Assembly: GCA_902826385.1 (NCBI GenBank)
Contig: CADEEU010000027.1
Location: 1,949-17,717 of the forward strand
Reading direction: 5' to 3'
DNA: 15,769 bases
From: an uncultured Acidobacteriota bacterium
Lineage (GTDB): Bacteria; Acidobacteriota; Blastocatellia; Pyrinomonadales; Pyrinomonadaceae
This document shows, one piece after another, positions 1 to 6,475 of the stretch (within the stretch, counting starts at the first letter, position 1; each line of letters starts with the position of its first letter). The notes under the pieces were generated by a model. The model had not been told where the DNA came from. It ran no database searches and saw nothing but the letters and a program-made list of their open reading frames with translations. A program made the translations under genes and the position numbers.

Positions 1-665
1 TTGAGAAAAACCGAGCTTGCGAGCAAAAATCCGACGAACATCGAGCCGCAGTCGCCCATAAATATCGACGAGGGGTTGAAATTAAAAATAAGAAATCCGA
101 CCAGCGCGCCGATAAACACCGCGGCCAACTGTACCTCGGCCGTCTGTCCATTGACGGCGAAACCGAACGCCAGCGAAAAAGTCGCGATCGCGGCAATGCC
201 CGCCGCCAGACCGTCCATGTTGTCGAGCAGGTTTACAGCATTTGTGATACCGACCAGCCAAAATACCGTGATCCAAATATCGAGCAGCTCCGATCCGGTA
301 AGCGGAAGTTTTAAGCCGAAACTAACGACAAAAGCGGCCCCGATTAGCTGACCGATAAGCTTTTGATAGGGCTTGATGTTTAGAATGTCGTCCAGGAGGC
401 CGACCAGAAACAGGAAAGATGCTGCACCGAGAATGACGATTGATTCAAACGTGTGCGGGACGATGATACCGTAAACAAGCAGCGTGGTCGCAAAAATAGC
501 CGCACCGCCAAGCATCGCGGTCGGTTTTTTATGCCACCGGTCGCTTTTCGGCTTGGCGACAAAGCCTAATTTTCGCGCGTACGTGCGCACGGCGAGCGTT
601 AAAACGGCGGCCGTTACGGCACTGACACCGCCTATAAATAGCGGATTTGAAAAAATTTGCTGCAT
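1..665 (-). CDS. WecA/TagO/MraY-family polyprenyl-phosphate sugar-1-phosphate transferase, C-terminus cut by window edge
   Basis: The frame from the ATG at 665 stays open for 221 codons and runs off base 1, so the C-terminal part is missing. Three hallmark segments of the polyprenyl-phosphate N-acetylhexosamine-1-phosphate transferase family are visible: LLDDILNIKPYQK (Asp-Asp pair), NAVNLLDNMDGLAAG (catalytic Asn/Asp loop) and FNPSSIFMGDCGSMFVG (FMGDxGS). Hydrophobic helices lie between them, as expected for an integral inner-membrane enzyme. The family moves a sugar-1-phosphate from a UDP-sugar to undecaprenyl phosphate, the first step of O-antigen, teichoic acid or enterobacterial common antigen assembly. 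The setting in a glycan locus favours the WecA/TagO side over MraY, but the C-terminal sugar-recognition loop is outside the window. Going upstream in frame, no other start codon occurs before a TGA at 711-713, so the ATG at 665 is well supported. It starts 34 bases after the preceding glycosyltransferase. Function class is sure; the sugar is unknown. Confidence 0.93.
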   Translation of the reverse strand, partial: MQQIFSNPLFIGGVSAVTAAVLTLAVRTYARKLGFVAKPKSDRWHKKPTAMLGGAAIFATTLLVYGIIVPHTFESIVILGAASFLFLVGLLDDILNIKPYQKLIGQLIGAAFVVSFGLKLPLTGSELLDIWITVFWLVGITNAVNLLDNMDGLAAGIAAIATFSLAFGFAVNGQTAEVQLAAVFIGALVGFLIFNFNPSSIFMGDCGSMFVGFLLASSVFL

Positions 666-699
666 TTGTCGCTTTCGCGTTCCGGGCGGCGTGCGGCTT

Positions 700-1938
700 T
701 TAGCCGGTTTTCACGTGCTCTCCGGCAAGCTTTCGGTAAAGCAGCCGAAGATCGTTGACCATCCTGTCTTTGCTGTAGTTTGAAAGTACGAAATCTCGCC
801 CATTCGCAGCAAGCTCATCCCGTAATCTTTCATTTTTCACTAAATAAATCAACCCCTTAACAAAGCCGTCCACGTCGTTCGGCGCGACGCCTATTCCGCG
901 TTCGTACACGACAAATCCGTCCCGCTTGTCGACTTCCTTGCCCAAAAGATCGGCAACACCGCCGACCGTGGTTGAAATCACCGCTTTCCCGCTTGCCATC
1001 CCTTCGATCAAAGAGAGCGGCGTACCTTCGTTAAGGGACGTTAATGCAACGATATCTATTCCCGCGTAAACGGTCGGGACGTCCTGTCTGTTTCCTAGAA
1101 AGGATAGGTTTTTGATCTTGAGTTCTTCGGCCTTCGACTCAAGGTCCCGACGCAGATGGCCGTCTCCCGCAATCCAAAAATGAACACCACCCCTATTTTC
1201 GTCAACTGCATCTTCGTATTTCGCTGCTGCTGCAAGATACATCGGAATGTTTTTGATTTCAGTTAGCCTGCCAACAAAACCGATTACTAAGTTTTCGTTA
1301 GCTGCGTTCAATTCGGTACGAATACTTTTGCGCTTTGCCGCTGCCTCGGCAAACGGTTGAAGATCGATGCCCAAAGGAACGATCGAGAACTGTGATTTGT
1401 TGCCAACGCCGATCTGTTCGTGTATCTCTTTGTACTGCTGTAGCGAAATTACAATTACGCGGTCGGTAGCAAGCCTTGCGAGCAGCTTTTCAATGAGGAT
1501 AAAAGCTCGGGTTTTTAGCGGTCCGTAATAACTGTGAAAAACATGGCCGTGAAAGGTGTGCGTAACTATCAATTTTCTCGGCCGGCCGAGTAGGGCCGAG
1601 GGCGTCATCCATTTGTAGAGAAACGCGGCCGCACGCCCGACCGTTCCGGCTTTTGCGGTGTGCGTGCATACGATGTCGGGCCGCTCGCGCCGCATAAGCC
1701 GGTAGATCTTTATCAGTGATGTTAGATCTTTTACCGACAGCTCGCGGCTCATTTCTTCGATGAAAATGGGTTCGATGCCGTTCTGCTCGGCGAGATACCC
1801 CATGTCCTCTTCACCCGGCGGCACGCAGCCTGTGACAAGCACGGACTCGAATTCGTCGGCAAGATCAGTCGTCAGCCAAACCACATGACGCGCCGGTCCG
1901 CCCACGTTGAGTCGGGCAATTATTCGGAGGATTTTCAT
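700..1938 (-). CDS. GT4 family glycosyltransferase
   Basis: A 412-residue cytoplasmic glycosyltransferase of GT-B fold. It begins MKILRIIARLNVGGPARHV, the usual N-terminal Rossmann start of exopolysaccharide GT4 enzymes with the Gly-Gly loop at 13-14. THTFHGHVFHSYYG lies at about 127-140. The second domain opens with VIGFVGRLTEIKNI (about 218-231), then AGDGHLRRDLE (257-267). The nucleotide-sugar site is SLNEGTPLSLIEGMASG (301-317), with the E-x7-E pair at Glu304 and Glu312. These features identify a retaining sugar transferase using a nucleotide sugar; donor and acceptor cannot be read. The frame can be extended one codon to a TTG at 1941, but the ATG at 1938 gives the normal start. It sits 30 bases after the RmlC-like gene and just before the lipid-carrier transferase. 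Confidence 0.95.
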   Translation of the reverse strand: MKILRIIARLNVGGPARHVVWLTTDLADEFESVLVTGCVPPGEEDMGYLAEQNGIEPIFIEEMSRELSVKDLTSLIKIYRLMRRERPDIVCTHTAKAGTVGRAAAFLYKWMTPSALLGRPRKLIVTHTFHGHVFHSYYGPLKTRAFILIEKLLARLATDRVIVISLQQYKEIHEQIGVGNKSQFSIVPLGIDLQPFAEAAAKRKSIRTELNAANENLVIGFVGRLTEIKNIPMYLAAAAKYEDAVDENRGGVHFWIAGDGHLRRDLESKAEELKIKNLSFLGNRQDVPTVYAGIDIVALTSLNEGTPLSLIEGMASGKAVISTTVGGVADLLGKEVDKRDGFVVYERGIGVAPNDVDGFVKGLIYLVKNERLRDELAANGRDFVLSNYSKDRMVNDLRLLYRKLAGEHVKTG

Positions 1939-1968
1939 CAAACGAAAACTTAGAGGCCAGGATGCGGG

Positions 1969-2466
1969 TTAGTCCATTCTAAAAATCGATTGCGGGTCGT
2001 CCTCATGTCGGATTTCATCAATGGGTTCTTTTTTGCCGTGGCCCATGTACAGCCGGTTCGGGCAATTAACGACCATACCGTCTATGTCGCCGATATTCTT
2101 GTAACCGTGAACGACACCTTTCGGGACAATTACCGCCTGCGGATTGTTTTCTCCGACGTCGAGCGACATCATGTTGTTAAATGTCGGCGAATCCGGCCGG
2201 TTGTCCCACAGGCGAATGTTAAATGTCGAAGGTCCGATAAAGCAAAAAAGGTCGGCCTGATCAACGTGCTCGTGTGGCCCGCGCTGTATGCCCGGTTTAG
2301 TGAAGGAAATGTACGACATTGCCGGAAAAAACTCTTCGTTCAAGTCATCATGTCGAAAAAGCTCGGCCAGCCAGCCGCGGTCGTCGTGGAATTTCTTTAG
2401 CGGGTAAACGACAACGTCCCTTATCTCGCCCGCCGTAAACTGTGCCTGCATCTCGGTTTTGCTCAT
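1969..2466 (-). CDS. RmlC-like cupin, dTDP-4-dehydrorhamnose 3,5-epimerase family (activity uncertain)
   Basis: A 165-residue single-domain cupin resembling dTDP-4-dehydro-6-deoxyglucose 3,5-epimerase. RmlC-like features in order are DDRGWLAELF (28-37), RGPHEH (62-67) at the place of the RGLHYQ catalytic-His segment, SPTF (93-96), VPKGVVHGY (115-123) and the Tyr-containing LYMGHGKKE (139-147). His65 and Tyr140 are candidate acid/base residues. In classical RmlC the segment after the catalytic His reads roughly QAKLV, whose Lys is catalytic; here it reads QADLF with Asp72. The protein is also slightly shorter than usual RmlC (about 180). It may therefore be an epimerase variant or a sugar 3,4-ketoisomerase-like cupin. 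The ATG overlaps the stop of the nucleotidyltransferase as ATGA (2463-2466), and a TGGAG ribosome site lies at 2477-2481, 10 bases upstream. The tight coupling suggests both act on the same nucleotide sugar. Confidence 0.85.
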   Translation of the reverse strand: MSKTEMQAQFTAGEIRDVVVYPLKKFHDDRGWLAELFRHDDLNEEFFPAMSYISFTKPGIQRGPHEHVDQADLFCFIGPSTFNIRLWDNRPDSPTFNNMMSLDVGENNPQAVIVPKGVVHGYKNIGDIDGMVVNCPNRLYMGHGKKEPIDEIRHEDDPQSIFRMD

Positions 2467-3191
2467 AGGTTATTTGCTCCACTTTCCGCAACCAGGTTCG
2501 ACGCGCGAAGCAGGCTTTCAAATGTTCCTGCGTCGGTCCACCATCCCGAGAGTTCGTTCCAAGTCATTTCGCCGCGGTTGATGTAGTGGTTGTTCACGTC
2601 CGTGATCTCAAGCTCGCCGCGGTCTGACGGCACAAGCGTTTTTATTACCTTAAAAACACTTGCATCATAAAAGTAGATACCGATCACCGCAAAATCCGAT
2701 TTTGGATCGGACGGTTTCTCTTCGATCTTGACCACGCGTTCTCCGTCTAATTCCGGCACACCGAAACGCTGCGGGTCATGCACCCGTTTGAGAAGGATCT
2801 TTGCTCCTTTCCCCTGCTTCCTGTATTCGTCCGCGGCGGCCGCAATATTTCCCTCGATAATATTGTCGCCAAGCACGACGCAGATCGATTCGTCCTCGGC
2901 AAAATGCTCGACCAGCGATAGCGCGTCCGCAATTCCGCCTTCGCCTTCCTGGTAAGTGTAGTTCAGGTGTTTCAGTCCGAAATCTTTGCCATTTCCCAAA
3001 AGCCGCAAAAAATCGCCCGCCGAATTTCCGCCGGTAACGATCATTATGTCCTCGATGCCTGCGTTTATCAGCGTCTTGATCGGGTAATAGATCATCGGCT
3101 GATCGTGTACCGGCAAGAGATGTTTGTTTGTTATCTTTGTCAGCGGATGGAGCCGCGAGCCCAATCCGCCGGCTAAAATTACGCCTTTCAT
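2463..3191 (-). CDS. RmlA-type sugar-1-phosphate nucleotidyltransferase, short form
   Basis: A 242-residue nucleotidyltransferase that makes an NDP-sugar, most likely dTDP-glucose from glucose-1-phosphate and dTTP. The start MKGVILAGGLGSRLHPLT is the signature NTP-binding loop. KHLLPVHDQPMIYYP (23-37) contains the conserved Lys/Pro/Tyr segment, and GDN at 108-110 is the metal-binding Asp motif. EEKP (157-160), RGELEITDVNNHYI (191-204) and WWTDAGTFESLL (217-228) follow the RmlA order. Full-length RmlA is about 290 residues; this form lacks the C-terminal helical extension that holds the allosteric site and dimer contacts. QEGEGGIADAL (81-91) replaces the QPSPDGLAQAF of the enterobacterial enzyme. 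Short forms like this occur in spore-coat and surface-sugar clusters. It starts 33 bases after asnB and overlaps the RmlC-like gene by 4 bases. The pathway position is well supported; the choice of dTTP and glucose is inference. Confidence 0.92.
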   Translation of the reverse strand: MKGVILAGGLGSRLHPLTKITNKHLLPVHDQPMIYYPIKTLINAGIEDIMIVTGGNSAGDFLRLLGNGKDFGLKHLNYTYQEGEGGIADALSLVEHFAEDESICVVLGDNIIEGNIAAAADEYRKQGKGAKILLKRVHDPQRFGVPELDGERVVKIEEKPSDPKSDFAVIGIYFYDASVFKVIKTLVPSDRGELEITDVNNHYINRGEMTWNELSGWWTDAGTFESLLRASNLVAESGANNL

Positions 3192-3224
3192 TGTTTGTGT
3201 TATTAAATAGTCGCCCTTGAAAAT

Positions 3225-5108
3225 TTAATCTATAAACCGCTGATACCAAAGCTCCAGCATAAGAAACGTCCATAACTGAAACGCATGATCGCGTTCGGCG
3301 TTGATGTGTTCAGTCACGTATTTTTGGATCACGTCAGGCCGCACGATTCCGCGGCCCAAAGAACGTTCCGAAAGAAGAGCGTCTGAAAGAAACTGTTTCA
3401 TTTCACCACGGAACCATTTCCCGATCGGCACGCCGAAACCCATTTTCCTGCGGTAAACAACCTCTCTCGGAACCAGACGTGCCGCGACCTTTTTCAACAG
3501 CGACTTTGTCTGCAAGCCGCGCATTTTCATTCCGGCCGGAAGGCTTGCCGCAAACTCGATCACCTTGTGATCAAGAAACGGCGAACGCGCCTCAAGCGAA
3601 TTTGCCATCGTCGCGATGTCGACTTTTACAAGTAGATCGTTCGGCAAGTACGTCATCTGATCGGTCAGCAGCGAGGCGTCCAAAATGCCCGAACCATTCG
3701 CTCTGGAAAACCACTGATCAAGAGTCTGACGAGCGTCGGTATTTTCTATTTCGGCAGCAAAGGTCGGCGTGTACATGCCGGCTTTGAAGTCCCGTTCAAA
3801 CGCCGTTACCCAACGAAAATAGCGGTCTGTTTTGGGTAGTTCGGCTGCCTTTACGAAACGTTTTAAGTCCCGGATCCGGCTGCGTTTTAGTTCATCCGAG
3901 GGCAGCAATCCGATAGCTCGTTCTAAAATCTGCTTACGCAGCACACCAGGGATCTTTCGATACTTTTCGGCAAGCTTCATCGCCGCGTAGCGTTCGTATC
4001 CGGCAAAACTCTCGTCGCCGCCGTCGCCGTTCAGGGCTACGGTCACGTGCTTTCGGGTTTCTTTCGCTACGTAGTAGGTCGGGATCGCGCTCGAATCGGC
4101 ATACGGTTCACCGTAGTGTTCGACAAGCAGCGGCAAAATATCCATCGCATTCGGGCGAACGATAAATTCGTTATATTCCGCCCCGACGTGCTCAGCAACC
4201 CGTCGGGCGTATTTAAGCTCGCTGAAATCCTGCTCCTCAAACCCGATGGAAAATGTCTTGACCGGTTTCTCACTCTCCTCGGCCATCAACGCCACGACAA
4301 TCGACGAATCGACACCGCCCGATAGAAACGCACCCAGCGGCACCTCCGAGATAAGCCTCATCTTCGTCGCTTCACGAAGGAGCCGCGTGGTTTCTTCTAT
4401 CGCCTCATTTTCGCCGATCGTAATCTTTTTCGAAAAATCTGGCAGCCAATATCTGTTTGTCTCGATCTCGCCGGATTTCCATCTCAACCAATGTCCCGGC
4501 TCAAGCTTGCGGATACTCTTGAACGCGGTCATCGGTGCGGGAACGCATTGATAGGACAGGTAGCTGTCGATTGCGGTGTGATCTACATCTCGGGAAACCG
4601 ATGGATTACTGAGCAAAGCCTGGAACTCCGATCCGAAAATCAGGTCCCCGTTCGGCTGACGCGAATAAAGCAACGGCTTCTTGCCGACACGGTCGCGGGC
4701 TAAAAACAGCGTCTTCTCGATCGTGTCCCAGATTGCAAGGGCAAACATTCCGCGAAGGTGCTGTACACAATCGACGCCGTATTCGTCATACAAATGAACG
4801 ACCGTTTCGGTGTCCGATTTTGTGTAAAATCGATGTCCGCGTTTTTCGAGATCGTCCCGAATCTCCTGAAAATTGTAAATCTCTCCGTTGAATACGATCC
4901 ACTTAGTGCGGTCCTCGTTGTGGATCGGTTGTTGGCCGCCTGCCAGGTCGATTATGGACAAACGACGCATGCCAAGTGCGGCAATGTCATCGATAAAAAA
5001 TCCGTCGTCGTCCGGCCCTCGGTGCCTGATTGCGGCGTTCATCTTTTCGAGGATGGCGCGCTCCGGGTGGGCACCTACGTTTTTTACAAATCCGACAATT
5101 CCGCACAT
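3225..5108 (-). CDS. asnB: Asparagine synthetase (glutamine-hydrolysing)-type amidotransferase
   Basis: A 627-residue class II glutamine amidotransferase fused to an ATP-dependent synthetase domain, full length for AsnB. Cys2 of MCGIVGF is the N-terminal nucleophile that frees ammonia from glutamine. RHRGPDDDG (28-36) and FNGEIYNF (73-80) complete the glutaminase site. The synthetase domain carries the PP-loop SGGVDSS at 263-269, EPYADSSAIPTY and GDGGDESFAGYERY downstream. The enzyme amidates a carboxylate through an acyl-adenylate. In polysaccharide loci such copies are often thought to amidate uronic acid residues or their nucleotide precursors rather than make asparagine for the cell; that reading is inference here. 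The ATG at 5108 is fixed by the conserved MCG start, since Cys2 must be exposed after Met removal. It lies 5 bases after the membrane gene; an AAGGAG at 5124-5129 is 15 bases upstream, unusually far for a ribosome site. Confidence 0.95.
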   Translation of the reverse strand: MCGIVGFVKNVGAHPERAILEKMNAAIRHRGPDDDGFFIDDIAALGMRRLSIIDLAGGQQPIHNEDRTKWIVFNGEIYNFQEIRDDLEKRGHRFYTKSDTETVVHLYDEYGVDCVQHLRGMFALAIWDTIEKTLFLARDRVGKKPLLYSRQPNGDLIFGSEFQALLSNPSVSRDVDHTAIDSYLSYQCVPAPMTAFKSIRKLEPGHWLRWKSGEIETNRYWLPDFSKKITIGENEAIEETTRLLREATKMRLISEVPLGAFLSGGVDSSIVVALMAEESEKPVKTFSIGFEEQDFSELKYARRVAEHVGAEYNEFIVRPNAMDILPLLVEHYGEPYADSSAIPTYYVAKETRKHVTVALNGDGGDESFAGYERYAAMKLAEKYRKIPGVLRKQILERAIGLLPSDELKRSRIRDLKRFVKAAELPKTDRYFRWVTAFERDFKAGMYTPTFAAEIENTDARQTLDQWFSRANGSGILDASLLTDQMTYLPNDLLVKVDIATMANSLEARSPFLDHKVIEFAASLPAGMKMRGLQTKSLLKKVAARLVPREVVYRRKMGFGVPIGKWFRGEMKQFLSDALLSERSLGRGIVRPDVIQKYVTEHINAERDHAFQLWTFLMLELWYQRFID

Positions 5109-5113
5109 TTTCG

Positions 5114-6475
5114 CTACACTCGACTCCTTGCACGCAAGTCTTCGTCCACACGTCTTCGCTTTGCATTAGCCGCTATCTGTTTGTTTTCGCGAGCTTCTCG
5201 AAAAAGCGTGAAACCTACTGCGATGAAAATAAAAAGAAACACCTGAATCTGAGTTCGCTGTCGGTACGCGGTTCCGACGTTGCCCTGAAAGATCGAGTAG
5301 GCCAGCGTTAACATGAGGCCAAAAACGAGTACCGGGACCGAGTTTCGTAATCTTTGTCGAATCGCGTACCAAAGGCCTACAGCCAGCAAGGGCATCATGG
5401 CCCACCACAATAACACCTCGGGCAAAGTAATGGCCTGTCTGAAATTTTCCATCTCCCACGGAAACGGTGCGAACATCAGGTACACAAAACCGATTGGCAC
5501 GGCCGAGATCGCACCCTCAGTCGTGGAAACATCGAGGCCTTCACCAAACCCAGACTCTGCGGATTGTGAAAGATCTTGACGACTGGTCTGAATTCTCTCG
5601 AGGTTGGCGTAGCGTTCGAAATCGACGCCCGCGTTCCTGATAACTCCCAGATATGTCAGACCCAAACCGAGTAAGACCAAAACCGCGGTGCGTCGAACGA
5701 TCGACTGAACCGAGCCGGTTACGCCGATAAGAAAACTTCCGCCAACCGCAATGGCAACCATGTAAAAAATATAGAAGCGCAGCGAGAATATGCCGAACAA
5801 AGAAAATACAAGGAATATAAGCGCCAAATAATTGAATTTTTCCTGTAGCTGCAAAACCATTGTCATTGCCAGAACAAGCAGGAAAATGATCAGGCCGTCT
5901 TTCATTAACTGCGATGACCAGATGACGAACGAAGGGAAAAAGGCAATGGCGATAGCCGAAATCCTTGCAACATTTTTGTTGCTGAACATTTTGACCGCAC
6001 AGAAATAAATCATCGGTGCGGTTGCGGCACCGAAGACTGCACAGAAAGATTGCGCGGCAAATATATTCCGACCGATTACATAATATATGCCGGCGACAAG
6101 ATAGTTCATGCCCCAGCCCGGGCCGGCGGTCGACCACGCCCGCTGCAGGGCCATGTCATCAGTCGCTATCTGCCCCGTCCAATACTCCACCAGTCGCCAA
6201 CCGTTAAAATCGTATGTCTCGGCATCGGCTCCAAAAAAGCCTCTGTATTCGAAGACGTGAATAAACACCCCGAAGGCCAGCCTGACAAGAAGAGCCCCAA
6301 GAAAAACGGTCGTAAGAAATTCCTTCTCGGAACTAAATCTCCGAAAAACAAATAGCGCTATCGTAGACAGCGCAAGGACGATCAAGATTGATGCCGCGCC
6401 TTCCGGAAACGCGGCGGTGATCATCCCCAGTGTGACCAGGACAAGGCAAGCTGCAATTAAGTAACGGTCACGCAT
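5114..6475 (-). CDS. Polytopic membrane protein, GT-C glycosyltransferase- or Wzy polymerase-like
   Basis: A 453-residue inner-membrane protein with about ten to twelve hydrophobic segments, for example 6-22, 27-44, 55-74, 124-135, 141-160, 170-187, 193-208, 216-250, 263-279, 324-337, 354-371, 379-395 and 408-424. After the early helices comes a loop with FFGADAETYDF (80-90), whose acidic residues and Tyr resemble the first periplasmic loop of GT39/ArnT-type GT-C enzymes. WSSQLMKDGLIIFLL (186-200) resembles a segment common in exopolysaccharide-locus membrane proteins of that type. Near the end are a polar loop (290-322), GNVGTAYRQRTQ (398-409) with Arg residues, a last helix and a basic tail rich in Arg (439-452). 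I cannot assign an exact family. Polymerase or lipid-linked sugar transferase are the leading options. Its ATG overlaps the carbamoyltransferase stop by 8 bases, so the two are probably translationally coupled. Confidence 0.85.
   Translation of the reverse strand: MRDRYLIAACLVLVTLGMITAAFPEGAASILIVLALSTIALFVFRRFSSEKEFLTTVFLGALLVRLAFGVFIHVFEYRGFFGADAETYDFNGWRLVEYWTGQIATDDMALQRAWSTAGPGWGMNYLVAGIYYVIGRNIFAAQSFCAVFGAATAPMIYFCAVKMFSNKNVARISAIAIAFFPSFVIWSSQLMKDGLIIFLLVLAMTMVLQLQEKFNYLALIFLVFSLFGIFSLRFYIFYMVAIAVGGSFLIGVTGSVQSIVRRTAVLVLLGLGLTYLGVIRNAGVDFERYANLERIQTSRQDLSQSAESGFGEGLDVSTTEGAISAVPIGFVYLMFAPFPWEMENFRQAITLPEVLLWWAMMPLLAVGLWYAIRQRLRNSVPVLVFGLMLTLAYSIFQGNVGTAYRQRTQIQVFLFIFIAVGFTLFREARENKQIAANAKRRRVDEDLRARSRV

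Noticed and set aside
1..351. Open plus-strand frame at the window start
   Set aside because: It is antisense to the WecA/TagO-like gene, which has three family motifs in an unbroken minus-strand frame.
2776..3273. Open minus-strand frame of 165 codons
   Set aside because: It overlaps the nucleotidyltransferase in another frame and has no coherent domain.
4758..5246. Open plus-strand frame of 162 codons
   Set aside because: It lies antisense to asnB and the membrane gene, shows no recognisable motif, and the minus-strand frames carry clear families.
5541..6137. Open minus-strand frame of 198 codons
   Set aside because: It is an out-of-frame shadow of the membrane protein gene; its Arg- and Cys-rich translation resembles no protein.
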